Shown: one piece after another, positions 18,616-28,310 of the stretch
Layout of the letters: each line of letters opens with the position of its first letter
Position numbering within the stretch: position 1 is the first letter of the stretch
Origin: Pseudopedobacter sp.
GTDB taxonomy: Bacteria; Bacteroidota; Bacteroidia; Sphingobacteriales; Sphingobacteriaceae
Length of the DNA: 63,057 bases
Direction: 5' to 3'
Assembly (NCBI GenBank): GCA_014378105.1
Contig: JACMOI010000074.1
Location: 1 to 63,057, forward strand
Notes under the pieces: generated by a model
The model's database searches: none
What the model saw: only the letters and a program-made list of their open reading frames with translations
What the model was told of the DNA's origin: nothing
Position numbers and translations under genes: made by a program

Positions 18616-21126
18616 ATGAATAAATTTTACAAACTAATCTTTGTTGGGCAGCTCATTTGCTTTACAGGGATGGCCCAAACCAAAACTTTCACCATCACAG
18701 AAAATGTTGAGACTTCACCTAAAGCTAATTATCAGTTGGCATCAAGGTTTTCGACCAATAAACTAAAAAAGCTAATTTTCTCTACCAATGCCGATCCGCA
18801 TTGGTTAAAACAGAGTCACCGTTTTTGGTATCCATATGAAAGTTCTTCAGGTAAACAATGGTATATCGTTGACCCAGTAGCAAAGCGCAAAAATACTTTG
18901 TTCGACCTGGATAAATTAGCTGCCGAAATTACTTTGGTGGTTCGTGATGCTTTCGATGCGCAACATTTACCCATAGAAGAGCTTAAATTTTCTAAGGATG
19001 AAAAGAGTGTGACTTTTGAAATAAAAAGTTCTATAGATGAGCTGAAACCAGATCGGAAAGATAAAAAAGCTGCAGATTCACTTCAAAAGAAAATCTTTTC
19101 TTTTAATTATGAATTGACCAGTGAAAAACTAACACAGATAGAAAATTATCAAAAGCCAAAAGCAAAACCAAAATGGGGTTCGGTTGCGCCAGATTCTTCA
19201 GCAATTATCTTTTCTAGAAATTACAATATCTATTGGATGGATAAAGAGAATTACAAAAAAGCAGTCAAAAACGAAGATGATAGCACCATTGTAGAGCATC
19301 AATTGACAAAGGATGGAGTCAAATATTATTCTTACGGAAGTGGTGATAGCGGTTATGGAGAAGATAATGAAGAATATGCAAAAAATCAGAAAAAGAGAAG
19401 AGGCGCTTTTGCTGTTTGGTCCCCAGATTCAAAACATTTCGTTTTAGACCGAAGTGACGAAAGAAAAGTTAAAGATTTATGGGTCATCAATAGTACGGGC
19501 AAAGGCCGCCCAACCTTAGAAACTTATAAATACCAAATGCCGGGAGAAAAGGAAGGTCCTATTGATGAATTTGTTTTATTTGATTTTGCTGCCAAAACTT
19601 ATAAAACGTTAAACACAGATGCCTTTAAAGATCAAACTATTAACGTTTGGCGTAAAGAGAATTTAAATAAAGACAGAGATAACGAGTTTCGTCCTTCTAT
19701 TTGGATGGGGAATAATAGCACCTTTTATTTTCAACGTACCAGTAGAGATTTAAAGCGTGTGGATATTTGTTCTTTAAACATTAACACATCTGAAATTAAA
19801 ACCATCATTCCGGAGCGATTTAACACGTATATAGAGGTTCAACAACCTGCTTTAGTCGATAATGGAAAAGAAATTATTCATTGGAGCGAGAGAGACGGTT
19901 GGGGGCATTTTTATTTATTTGATGGAAACGGAAATTTAAAGAATCAGATTACCAAAGGAGCTTTCCATTGCGAAGCTATAGTAAATGTAGATGAAAAAAA
20001 TAGGGTTTTATACTTCACCGCAAACGGAAGAGAAGTAAACGAGGATCCTTATTACTTGCATTTATACAGCATTAAATTTGATGGTACAGGGATGAAGTTA
20101 TTGAGCAAAGGTGATTTTGACCATCAAGTAAATATGGATGATGAAAACCAGTTCTTTATCGATAATTTCTCTAGAGTAAATACCGCACCTAAAGCTGTTT
20201 TATTTGATCAGATGGGCAATAAGGTGATGGATTTAGAAGAAACCGATTTATCGTTGTTGATGCAAACTGGCTATAAATTTCCAGAACCATTTAAAGTAAA
20301 AGCAGACGATGGCATTACTGATATTTATGGGGTGATGTATAAGCCTTTTGATTTCGACCCCAATAAGAAATACCCAATTATTGAATACGTTTACCCTGGT
20401 CCACAAACAGAGGCGGTAAATAAAAATTTTGGTTCCAGCATGAACAGGATAGACCGACTAGCGCAATTTGGCTACATTGTGATTACGGTAGGGAATAGAG
20501 GCGGAAACCCTGCCCGTTCTAAATGGTACCATACTTATGGTTATGGAAACCTTCGTGATTATGGTTTGGCAGATAAGAAAGCTGCGGTAGAACAATTAGC
20601 CGACCGTTTTAAATTTATAGATATCAATAAGGTTGGAATTACAGGCCACTCGGGTGGCGGTTTCATGTCTTCGGCAGCGATGTTTGTTTATCCTGATTTC
20701 TTTAAGGTAGCCGTATCAGAATCGGGTAACCACGACAATAGTATTTATAACCGTTGGTGGAGCGAAAAACACCATGGAGTGAAAGAGGTGATTACTGAAA
20801 AAGACACCACTTTTAAATATTCCATAGATAAGAACCTCGAAATTGCCAAAAATTTAAAAGGGCATTTAATGCTAATGACAGGCGATATTGATAATAATGT
20901 AAACCCAGCAGGGACTATCAGAGTGGCGAATGCATTAATTAAAGCCGGTAAGCGCTTCGATTATGTTTTAGTTCCTGGTCAAAGACATGCTTATGGCGAT
21001 ATGACAGAGTATATGTTTTGGCGTTTAGCTGATTATTTTAACAATTACCTGTTAGGTGATTTTTCCGGCTCGTCGCAGGTGGATATTTTAGAGATGGATA
21101 AGGAGATCCCGCAAAACGGGAAATAG
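18616..21126 (+). CDS. secreted S9 prolyl oligopeptidase / dipeptidyl peptidase IV-like
   Basis: 836 residues. A signal peptide (first about 20 residues, to FTGMA) is followed by a DPPIV N-terminal beta-propeller and a C-terminal alpha/beta hydrolase. The catalytic Ser lies in GITGHSGGGFMSS, the Asp in LMTGDIDNNVNP and the His in VPGQRHAYGDM. RGGNPARSKWYHTYGYGNLRDYG is typical of the family. It should cleave dipeptides or short peptides in the periplasm. Stands alone with a terminator-like repeat after it. Confidence 0.92.
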   Translation: MNKFYKLIFVGQLICFTGMAQTKTFTITENVETSPKANYQLASRFSTNKLKKLIFSTNADPHWLKQSHRFWYPYESSSGKQWYIVDPVAKRKNTLFDLDKLAAEITLVVRDAFDAQHLPIEELKFSKDEKSVTFEIKSSIDELKPDRKDKKAADSLQKKIFSFNYELTSEKLTQIENYQKPKAKPKWGSVAPDSSAIIFSRNYNIYWMDKENYKKAVKNEDDSTIVEHQLTKDGVKYYSYGSGDSGYGEDNEEYAKNQKKRRGAFAVWSPDSKHFVLDRSDERKVKDLWVINSTGKGRPTLETYKYQMPGEKEGPIDEFVLFDFAAKTYKTLNTDAFKDQTINVWRKENLNKDRDNEFRPSIWMGNNSTFYFQRTSRDLKRVDICSLNINTSEIKTIIPERFNTYIEVQQPALVDNGKEIIHWSERDGWGHFYLFDGNGNLKNQITKGAFHCEAIVNVDEKNRVLYFTANGREVNEDPYYLHLYSIKFDGTGMKLLSKGDFDHQVNMDDENQFFIDNFSRVNTAPKAVLFDQMGNKVMDLEETDLSLLMQTGYKFPEPFKVKADDGITDIYGVMYKPFDFDPNKKYPIIEYVYPGPQTEAVNKNFGSSMNRIDRLAQFGYIVITVGNRGGNPARSKWYHTYGYGNLRDYGLADKKAAVEQLADRFKFIDINKVGITGHSGGGFMSSAAMFVYPDFFKVAVSESGNHDNSIYNRWWSEKHHGVKEVITEKDTTFKYSIDKNLEIAKNLKGHLMLMTGDIDNNVNPAGTIRVANALIKAGKRFDYVLVPGQRHAYGDMTEYMFWRLADYFNNYLLGDFSGSSQVDILEMDKEIPQNGK

Positions 21127-21140
21127 AATAACTAAAGAAT

Positions 21141-21184
21141 AAAAGAAACGGGACATCTTTAAAAGATAGCCTCGTTTCTTTTTA
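21141..21184. terminator. imperfect hairpin terminator after the S9 peptidase
   Basis: AAAGAAACG...ATCTTT pairs with AAAGAT...CGTTTCTTT around a short loop, with mismatches in the middle, and is followed by TTTTT. It starts about 15 bp after the peptidase stop codon. Confidence 0.7.
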
Positions 21185-21272
21185 GCGTTTATTTCTAAAA
21201 TGGGTTTATGGTGTTAGAGAATTGTAAATCCATCAGATTGGTTATTCTTGATAAGAATTGGTGATAGCCGAT

Positions 21273-22157
21273 TTAATGATCTGTATAAGTCCTGCTCTTA
21301 TAAGAATTGTGGATCAATAAAATTAGAAACCCAAATATTACAGCTCCCAAAATCAACGCGTTATTGATCACTCCTTCCATAGAAAAAGAGAGCTTTATTA
21401 AAATAGTGGAAATGATAAAACCCGAATTTCGGATGATTTTATGGAAACTATCAGAATAAAAAAATGAAAACAGAAGAAGTATCACATCAATAATGATGAG
21501 GAGGATAAAGAAATCCTCAAAAAATATGTTGTTGATATTCTTGAAAGTGGTGATATTATCCCAGTGATTTTGTTCTGATACGACGATCCAGTTAATAAAC
21601 GAGTATACCGCCAAGATGATGACGGTAGGAATCAGTATAGTAGCGATGGTCTTTTTTAATTTTATAAACTGATCTATTCGGACTTTATCTTCTGGCGATC
21701 TAGCAATCTCTTTTGAAGCATGTTTTGCTAGTCTTTGATAAAATTGTTGGATTAAAAAAAACAAAATCAGCGCAGTTACCAAGTCGTAAGTAAACTGTAG
21801 ATCGTGTTCTAACTTGAACCAATTTTGGGAAGACTGAATATATCCAATATCTTTGAAAATTCTCCTGATAACAATTAGCGTAATGATTTCATATTGTTTT
21901 CCTATATAACTTGATATTGACTTTGGAAGGTAAAATACCAATAAGAAAACTTCATAAACCAAAATGAAAGAGAAAGGGGTATATATGGCAGAAATAGGAC
22001 TGCTTGTAAGCTTGGAATTTAGATGAATAACATGTAGGTTAACTAAAAAAATAACAATTAGATGCAGTATGAAACTAATGATTGCAATCCAAATAAAGAT
22101 TCGTTCTACTCGTTCTCTAAATTCTTCGGACAAAATGTTCTTAAATATTTTTTTCAA
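21273..22157 (-). CDS. polytopic membrane protein of unknown function
   Basis: 294 residues with about six or seven hydrophobic segments (near 18-40, 57-82, 126-146, 168-192, 205-232, 240-258 and 262-284). A basic amphipathic stretch YIGKQYEIITLIVIRRIFKDIGYIQ sits between segments 2 and 3 and loosely recalls the linker of ion-channel sensor domains, but I see no selectivity-filter or S4 arginine ladder. I do not recognise the family. It is a single gene with over 250 bp of non-coding DNA upstream. Confidence 0.6.
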   Translation of the reverse strand: MKKIFKNILSEEFRERVERIFIWIAIISFILHLIVIFLVNLHVIHLNSKLTSSPISAIYTPFSFILVYEVFLLVFYLPKSISSYIGKQYEIITLIVIRRIFKDIGYIQSSQNWFKLEHDLQFTYDLVTALILFFLIQQFYQRLAKHASKEIARSPEDKVRIDQFIKLKKTIATILIPTVIILAVYSFINWIVVSEQNHWDNITTFKNINNIFFEDFFILLIIIDVILLLFSFFYSDSFHKIIRNSGFIISTILIKLSFSMEGVINNALILGAVIFGFLILLIHNSYKSRTYTDH

Positions 22158-22426
22158 GTAAGTTAATTTAGGTTCTAATACTCAGTAAATGAGGAATTAA
22201 TAGTAAACCTAAATGCTGCTGTTATTGTTTTGATTCGACTTGTTCTTTGAATCATATTTTTAAAATGGAAAATATTTGAGTTTTGCTGGCTTTGCAATCT
22301 GTTAGCTTCAAGTATTTTTAAAGCAGTTGGCTAAACCATTCTATTTGTATTTCTTTACTTGTTTAGCAAATAATTGGGAATGCAAGTTCTAATATCAAAC
22401 GTTGGATAGAAACAAATTAGGATTTT

Positions 22427-22777
22427 TTAAGCCAAGAAGATTTTTAATGAAACAAAAAAGATGTATAAATTTAAACCGAGAAAAAATAAAGCGGGTGTCG
22501 AAACCCACAGACTGTCTTTAACTTTTATCCTGACTGCTACGCCTAAAAACATTAATAAAGACAATCCTCCTGCGGAGAATAGCAAAATACTATTGTAAAT
22601 TAGACCAACTAGTAAACCTAATGCTCCTAAAATCTCTAAAACAGCGGTTAATGTTCCTAATTTATGTAAGCCAAAGCGTATAAATTCACTTTTCATATTT
22701 GGAGATGTAAAATAAGATATACCGTAAACTATAAACGAAAGACTCGAAAAAGCAACTAGAATTTGTAATAGACGCAT
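22427..22777 (-). CDS. DoxX-like four-helix membrane protein (second of pair)
   Basis: 116 residues with four predicted membrane helices, including LHKLGTLTAVLEILGALGLLVGLIY, matching the DoxX/DoxD-like family of small inner-membrane proteins. The function of most members is unknown; some are linked to oxidative stress or quinone metabolism. The upstream paralogue ends in the same base that starts this gene (TAATG), which suggests coupled translation. It probably forms a complex with that neighbour, which is inference. Confidence 0.75.
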   Translation of the reverse strand: MRLLQILVAFSSLSFIVYGISYFTSPNMKSEFIRFGLHKLGTLTAVLEILGALGLLVGLIYNSILLFSAGGLSLLMFLGVAVRIKVKDSLWVSTPALFFLGLNLYIFFVSLKIFLA

Positions 22778-23124
22778 TATTTAATAAGATTTAGAGCTAC
22801 GGCAGCAACAAAAAGACTCAGTAACAATAGGAATAAAGAGGGAACACGTTTTTGCCAAGTGTTGTTTACTTTAAAGTGAAAATACTGCGCACTTAACATC
22901 AAGAAAGCCATTAAAAGTGCTGGAATGAGTACCAACGAAGGATACCAAATTCCTACTACAAGTAATGTAGCCAACACTATTTTAGTCGATCCAACAATAG
23001 TTCGTGTCAAATCACTTAGACCGTATACTTTAAATTCTTTTACAATATTGTCGAAACGAAATACCCATACGATTACAATTGAAAAAGCAATAATTAGTTG
23101 TGCAATGATTGTTAAGTTTATCAT
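22777..23124 (-). CDS. DoxX-like four-helix membrane protein (first of pair)
   Basis: 115 residues, four hydrophobic helices, with FKVYGLSDLTRTIVGSTKIVLATLLVVGIWYPSL aligning with FIRFGLHKLGTLTAVLEILGALGLLVGLIY of the downstream gene; the two are diverged tandem paralogues. The stop codon overlaps the start of the next gene by one base. Possibly a heteromeric membrane pair. The biochemical role is unknown. Confidence 0.75.
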   Translation of the reverse strand: MINLTIIAQLIIAFSIVIVWVFRFDNIVKEFKVYGLSDLTRTIVGSTKIVLATLLVVGIWYPSLVLIPALLMAFLMLSAQYFHFKVNNTWQKRVPSLFLLLLSLFVAAVALNLIK

Positions 23125-23265
23125 GTTAGTTTTTTTAAATTTAATTGATCAATTGACTTTAAGAGTTTTACCCTGTTATTTTTAATGATTTTTGATTTCA
23201 ATTTCTGATAAATTTAGGCAAATTAGTGAAGTAAACATGAACATGGTTTAAAACCTATTTGTATT

Positions 23266-23583
23266 TTAAACTTTAAATGCTTTTGCTTTTAACGCTTTTA
23301 AAGTTACATAAAGTAAAGCATTTTCATGTGTGGATTCTAAGATCACAGGAGGGGCAAAACCTACTTCTAAGGCTTCTTTCCATCTGGAAACGCATAAACA
23401 CCAACGATCACCAGCTTTTAAACCAAGAAAATTACTTGGTGGATAAGCGCTAATTAAATCATTTTCCATGGCTAAACTAAATTCTAAAAAAGCATTCGTA
23501 ACTACAGCAGCAACCACATGTTTGCCGCTATCTTGAGGACCCGTACAACAAAAACCGTCTCTATAAAAGCCAGTTAATGGGTT
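23266..23583 (-). pseudogene. 5'-truncated DUF2237 gene (copy A)
   Basis: The reading frame matches the intact gene at 25504-25884 from NPLTGFYRDGFCCTGPQDSG to near the C-terminus with very high DNA identity, but lacks the first about 20 codons. Upstream of 23583 the frame has unrelated sequence and meets a stop, with no ATG. A short product from an internal GTG (23517) is conceivable but would lack the conserved FCCTG motif. The missing 5' portion resembles the fragment at 30567-30641, so this may be half of a split gene. Confidence 0.75.
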
Positions 23584-23653
23584 AGAAAAGTTTAAATGAT
23601 TTTGTAATTAATTTTTGCAAAAATCCAATTAATTAAGATCCAATAAACTATCA

Positions 23654-24535
23654 TTAAAAATGTAAGGACACGCCTGTCGACCAATAAAATACATTACTTA
23701 AGTTTTCGGTATTAGTTTTAGTATAACTGCTACCATTGGTCGGTTTTACGTTAAAAATCACACTACTAGGATTGGTGGGTAATGCCAAAGTAGGCGTGAA
23801 ATTAAAACTAAAACTCCCCGCCGTATAATTGATAGGTATACTAAGTTCATAATCCCTTATTTTAAACTCGGCAGCATTGAGTAGGAAAGCTGTAATAATA
23901 TCAGTGTTATTTGTTTTTTTTCGGTTCTTAGAAAATTTTCTTTTGTTGTAGTAGGAGCTATAATAATTTTGTGTACTGGCGTATAATATAAAAGAGGGCG
24001 TTATTTCTAGATGATCATCAGCTGCATAAAAAGAATGCTCTATACCAAGGCCTGCACTGTAATCAGGTTTAGTGCTAAAAGTGATATCTGCCTGTAAACT
24101 AGGTTTTATAAATCCGAGGTCGTAATCAAGGGAACCATTCAAGCTTCCAATCGTTTCAGATTTTACACCATAACTTTTGTTATTGTAGAAATCCTTATAA
24201 ATAGAAATGGAACCGTTTAGTTCATTTGCAGTAAAAATATATCCTCCTTCCAATTCAAAAAGATCAATCTGCCTATGTGTACTACTACTTAGATATGATA
24301 ATAAACCTGTTACATATAAACCTGATTTATTATAGTAACTAATAGTAGGGGTGATGTAAGGAAGGGTTAGTGAATCTTCTCTTCCCAAATAAACACTGTT
24401 ACTTAGATAACTGACATCGCCTTGCCAGTAAGATTTTGAAGTTTTTGAATTATACTCATTTTCCTGAGCTTTTAATCCCTGCAATGAAAATAAAAAAAGT
24501 ATGATTAGTAATACAGTTAAATAGTTTTTCTTCAT
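23654..24535 (-). CDS. putative outer-membrane beta-barrel protein
   Basis: 293 residues. A signal peptide (to LKAQ, about residue 23) is followed by alternating hydrophobic/polar strands rich in Tyr, Ser and Asn with aromatic ends, finishing in FYWSTGVSLHF, a typical barrel C-terminus with terminal Phe. I count roughly 10-12 candidate strands. No known porin family is recognised. It lies between the truncated and the intact DUF2237 copies, in a region with signs of rearrangement. Confidence 0.65.
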   Translation of the reverse strand: MKKNYLTVLLIILFLFSLQGLKAQENEYNSKTSKSYWQGDVSYLSNSVYLGREDSLTLPYITPTISYYNKSGLYVTGLLSYLSSSTHRQIDLFELEGGYIFTANELNGSISIYKDFYNNKSYGVKSETIGSLNGSLDYDLGFIKPSLQADITFSTKPDYSAGLGIEHSFYAADDHLEITPSFILYASTQNYYSSYYNKRKFSKNRKKTNNTDIITAFLLNAAEFKIRDYELSIPINYTAGSFSFNFTPTLALPTNPSSVIFNVKPTNGSSYTKTNTENLSNVFYWSTGVSLHF

Positions 24536-24816
24536 GAAATTAAATCTGACTGAGAGCTCTAAAACGACATGGTTATTGCAACCTTACCTACTGTCATAAA
24601 AATATTACACTTTCCAACAACAGAGCATACATTTTTGTATTAGGAACTTACCCGAACATAAAAAATCCATTATTAAGTTAATTTCTAGAGCAGGAGGAAC
24701 GAGTAACTGCTAAACATCACTTAGCAAATATTTACAGAACAAGAAAAGTTTTCTTATGCTGATTAATAGACTCAGAAGGCTTTAGCAAGAAGAGGATCTA
24801 ATCCAAAAGCTAAATT

Positions 24817-24963
24817 CTATTTCATTTTCCCAGATTGGCTATCATTCCATCCATTCATAAAAGATTTTTTGGTGCTATCCCAATTATAAATTGATTCCAT
24901 CATAAAAAAGGTAATTAATCCTAGAAAGAAAAAAAGGATATCCCGTTTAGTTATGTTTACCAT
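24817..24963 (-). CDS. small 48-residue membrane protein
   Basis: A complete short frame with an ATG at 24963 and TAG at 24817. The product starts MVNITKRDILFFFLGLITF, has one hydrophobic helix (residues 9-22) after a basic start, and a polar tail ending GKMK. The translation looks protein-like and codon use matches the neighbours. No clear Shine-Dalgarno, as is usual in this phylum. Function unknown; it could be a chance frame. Confidence 0.45.
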   Translation of the reverse strand: MVNITKRDILFFFLGLITFFMMESIYNWDSTKKSFMNGWNDSQSGKMK

Positions 24964-25154
24964 AGTTATTAATTTTATTAGTTAAGTTCTTTTCAATCAT
25001 TAAATCTAAAATGACTATTATGTATTTTTAATTTTGAATTTACTCTTTTTTTTATCATTACATACTTTAATAAATGTCAATTAATAGCTTATCAACTCTT
25101 TATTAGATCAAATGAGAACTTGATGCTAGCTGTTTGCATCTACCCGAAGTGCAA

Positions 25155-25436
25155 TTATAAATCTTTTTTAGGATAGCATTTTATTTTTCGTTGTTTGATA
25201 TGATGATAAATTAGTCCTACCAGTCCTAAGACAATACATATTAAAAACCACAGGATAGGATTTCTGTTATAAATAACAATGTAATCAATGGTGGTAAGGA
25301 ATAATAAAATCTTAATATAAGTCTATAAAATATCATCAGCAATGGTGTTATAGTAATAATATTCTGACTTGTTTTGGTTAATTTCAATAATTGGAGATAG
25401 TTTCTGGTAGTCCCAAAGAAGAAGTAGAATATATGT
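25155..25436 (-). pseudogene. decayed small membrane-protein gene with internal stop
   Basis: Reading the minus strand, VTYILLLLWDYQKLSPIIEI... runs to an in-frame TAG, and the same frame then continues with TYIKILLFLTTIDYIVIYNR, a second strong hydrophobic helix and a basic tail ending YPKKDL. Frame and amino-acid character are maintained on both sides of the stop, which suggests a single gene of about 90 codons with one nonsense mutation. There is no good ATG. Function unknown. Confidence 0.45.
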
Positions 25437-25503
25437 CACGCTTTGCTTAAGACTAAGGACACTTGGGGGCGTAACTGCATTAGTTTTAAAGCCTACCTTC
25501 CTT

Positions 25504-25884
25504 TTAAAATTTAAATTCGTTTGCTTTCAGTTCTTCTAAAGTTACATAAAGTAAAGCTTTTTCATGTGTGGATTCTAAAATCACAGGAGGGGCAAAACCT
25601 ACTTCTAAAGCTTCTTTCCATCTGGACACGCATAAACACCAACGATCACCAGCTTTTAAACCAGGAAAATTACCTGCAGGATAAGCGCTAATTAAATCAT
25701 TTCCCATGGCTAAACTAAATTCTAAAAAAGCATCTGTAACTACAGCAGCAACCACATGTTTGCCGCTATCTTGTGGACCCGTACAGCAAAATCCGTCTCT
25801 GTAAAAGCCAGTTAAAGGGTCATTTCCAGCAATTTGTAAAGGAGTGCCTAATACATTTTTATTTGTTGGATGAGTTTGTGTCAT
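25504..25884 (-). CDS. DUF2237 family protein (intact copy B)
   Basis: 126 residues, full length for the DUF2237 family. It begins MTQTHPTNKNVLGTPLQIAG and contains TGFYRDGFCCTGPQDSGKHVVAAVVT, DLISAYPAGNFPGLKAGDRWCLC and WKEALEVGFAPPVIL, which are hallmark segments of the family. A Cys pair and a WCLC motif could bind metal, but the role is unknown. Two partial copies of the same gene lie at 23266-23583 and 30567-30641. Probably cytosolic. Confidence 0.85.
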   Translation of the reverse strand: MTQTHPTNKNVLGTPLQIAGNDPLTGFYRDGFCCTGPQDSGKHVVAAVVTDAFLEFSLAMGNDLISAYPAGNFPGLKAGDRWCLCVSRWKEALEVGFAPPVILESTHEKALLYVTLEELKANEFKF

Positions 25885-26212
25885 GTTAAATTTTTAGTAT
25901 TTAAGATAGTAAATCCTTTTTTATTCTCTGCATAGACTTAAAATAAAATTGCTTTCGCTTTAGACTAAGGACAGTTGGGCAAAGCTACTTATTTCAGTCG
26001 TTCAACGGATTGATCATTGTATGTTATTTAAATCCAGCTATTGTATTTTCTTTCAATAGATACTCACTATAAAGCCCTCGGTTTTTCATAACAAAAGACG
26101 ACTAGCTTTTAAAAGCAATGAATAAGGGAATCTCTTTTTAAAAAATGTAACAGTTACTTGGATAAAAAAGGTTAACTTCTGAGACAAATAGTATTATTTG
26201 TAATAACCTATT
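25885..26212. other. intergenic region between DUF2237 and the histidine kinase
   Basis: 328 bp without a gene, holding the divergent leaders of the DUF2237 gene and the kinase. The first 35 bp match the remnant at 30567-30641. ACTAAGGACAGTTGGG near 25964 repeats an element at about 25452. No convincing terminator is visible. Confidence 0.5.
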
Positions 26213-28300
26213 ATGGAGAAAAATAAATCGGATGAACTTGTTATTGCTAATAGAGAGCTTGCACTTCAGAAACAGGAAAAAAAAGATAGGGCGGCGGAGT
26301 TAGCTATCGCTAATAAAGAACTTGCTTTTCAAAGTAAAGAGAAGGAAAACAGAGCAGCGGAATTGGTTATTGCTAATAAGGAGTTGCTCTTCCAAAATGA
26401 GGAAAAACAAAACAGGGCAGCAGAATTAATTATTGCGAATAAAGAACTTGCCTTTCAAAATGCAGAAAAGAAAAAAAGGGTAAAAGAAAGTGAAGAACTT
26501 GAAGTAATTAGCAATACGATAAAACAGGCTTCCATGTATTCAAGAAGTTTGATTGAAGCATCGCTTGATCCACTTGTTACTATTTCTCCTGAAGGGAAAA
26601 TTACGGATGTAAATGAAGCATCAGTAAAAATAACCGGTGTACCAAGGTTAAAACTAATTGGAACTGATTTTTCTGATTATTTCACTGAACCACAAAAAGC
26701 TCGTGAAGGATATATGCAGGTCTTTGAAAAAGAATTTGTTTCAGATTACCCGTTAACTATTCATCATAAAAATGGCACATTAACAGATGTATTATACAAT
26801 GCATCCATCTATAAAGATGATAAAGGGAATGTATTAGGGGTTTTTGCTGCTGCTAGAGATGTTACCGCACAAAAAGCAAAAGAGCTGAGAATAGCCAATA
26901 AGGAACTTATTATACAAAATAAAGAGAAGGAAAAACAGGCATCTGTTTTGGAGATTGCCAATACCGAATTAAAATTTCAGAATGAAGAGAAGGAAGACCG
27001 GGCTGCAGAATTAGTTATTGCTAATAAAGAGTTGGCTTTTCAAAATGAAGAGAAGGAGAATAGGGCTGCCGAATTAGTAATTGCTAACAAGGAGCTGCTC
27101 TTTCAGAATGAAGAGAAAGAAAACCGGGCTGCAGAATTAGTTATTGCGAACAAGGAGCTGCTCTTTCAAAATGAAGAGAAGGAGAATAGGGCTGCCGAAT
27201 TAGTTATTGCTAATAAAGAGTTGGCTTTTCAGAATGAAGAGAAGGAGAATAGGGCTGCAGAATTAGTTATTGCGAACAAGGAACTGCTCTTTCAAAATGA
27301 AGAGAAAGAAAACCGGGCTGCAGAATTAGTTATTGCGAACAAGGAGCTGCTCTTTCAAAATGAAGAGAAAGAAAAAAGAGCTGATGAATTAGTTATTGCG
27401 AACAAGGAGCTAGCTTTTCAAAATGAAGAGAAAGAAAAAAGAGCTGATGAATTAGTTATTGCGAACAAGGAACTAGCTTTTCAAAATGAAGAGAAAGAAA
27501 AAAGAGCTGATGAGTTAGTCTATGCGAACAGAGAACTTAAGCAGGCAGAAGATGATATCCGTAAACTTAATGATGAATTAGAAAATAAAGTAATTGAACG
27601 TACCGCACAATTAGAATCTGTTAATAAAGAGTTGGGCTCTTTTTCCTATTCCGTATCACACGATTTACGAGCACCTATCAGAGCTATTAATGGATATTCA
27701 AAAATTCTGGTAGAGGATTATGCAGAAAAATTTGATGCTGATGGTAAAAAAATACTTCAATCCATTATGCATAATTCAAAGAGAATGGGCGACCTTATTG
27801 ATGATTTGCTAGCATTTTCTAAATTAGGCAGAAAACAAGTCTCTGTTTCGAACATTAATATGATTAACCTTGTAAAATTGGTAAAAGAAGAATTAATATT
27901 TGACCAAGGTGAAAACTTACCAGCATTTATCATCAAATTGCTTCCTGCTGCTCAAGGAGATCAGTCTTTAATTAAACAGGTGTGGATCAATCTTATTTCC
28001 AATGCTATCAAATATTCGAAATATAAACCAATGACTAATATAGAAATTGGTGCTTATGAAAAAGATAACTTGATAGTCTATTTTGTTAAAGATGAAGGAG
28101 CTGGCTTTGATATGCAGTATTATGATAAACTTTTCGGAGTTTTTCAACGCTTACATTCGCATGAAGAATTTGAAGGTACTGGAATTGGCCTAGCTATTGT
28201 ACAAAAAATAATTAGTCGACATGGGGGAACTGTGTGGGCAGAATCAATACTAAATGAAGGTACCTGTTTTTATTTCAGCTTACCAGCTATAAACAATTAA
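26213..28300 (+). CDS. soluble PAS histidine kinase with 21-residue coiled-coil repeats
   Basis: 695 residues with no membrane segment. Order: four 21-residue repeats (consensus NEEKENRAAELVIANKELAF, about residues 5-85), a PAS domain (about 103-220), eleven more repeats (about 225-450), a HisKA domain with the phosphoacceptor His in SVSHDLRAPIRAINGYSKIL (about residue 483), and a HATPase_c domain with LISNAIKYS, DEGAGFD and GTGIGLAIVQ. The repeats fit three heptads each and should form a long coiled-coil relay. A response regulator gene follows by 10 bp, so it is the likely partner. The ligand of the PAS domain is unknown. Confidence 0.92.
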   Translation: MEKNKSDELVIANRELALQKQEKKDRAAELAIANKELAFQSKEKENRAAELVIANKELLFQNEEKQNRAAELIIANKELAFQNAEKKKRVKESEELEVISNTIKQASMYSRSLIEASLDPLVTISPEGKITDVNEASVKITGVPRLKLIGTDFSDYFTEPQKAREGYMQVFEKEFVSDYPLTIHHKNGTLTDVLYNASIYKDDKGNVLGVFAAARDVTAQKAKELRIANKELIIQNKEKEKQASVLEIANTELKFQNEEKEDRAAELVIANKELAFQNEEKENRAAELVIANKELLFQNEEKENRAAELVIANKELLFQNEEKENRAAELVIANKELAFQNEEKENRAAELVIANKELLFQNEEKENRAAELVIANKELLFQNEEKEKRADELVIANKELAFQNEEKEKRADELVIANKELAFQNEEKEKRADELVYANRELKQAEDDIRKLNDELENKVIERTAQLESVNKELGSFSYSVSHDLRAPIRAINGYSKILVEDYAEKFDADGKKILQSIMHNSKRMGDLIDDLLAFSKLGRKQVSVSNINMINLVKLVKEELIFDQGENLPAFIIKLLPAAQGDQSLIKQVWINLISNAIKYSKYKPMTNIEIGAYEKDNLIVYFVKDEGAGFDMQYYDKLFGVFQRLHSHEEFEGTGIGLAIVQKIISRHGGTVWAESILNEGTCFYFSLPAINN

Positions 28301-28310
28301 AGAATAAACA

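Larger units (their letters stand above)
24536..25503. other. accessory non-coding stretch around two small genes
   Basis: Apart from the 48-residue frame and the decayed membrane gene listed separately, I see no coding sequence here. The right end carries ACTAAGGACACTTGGG, which recurs in similar form (ACTAAGGACAGTTGGG) near 25964, on the other side of the intact DUF2237 gene. Confidence 0.5.
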
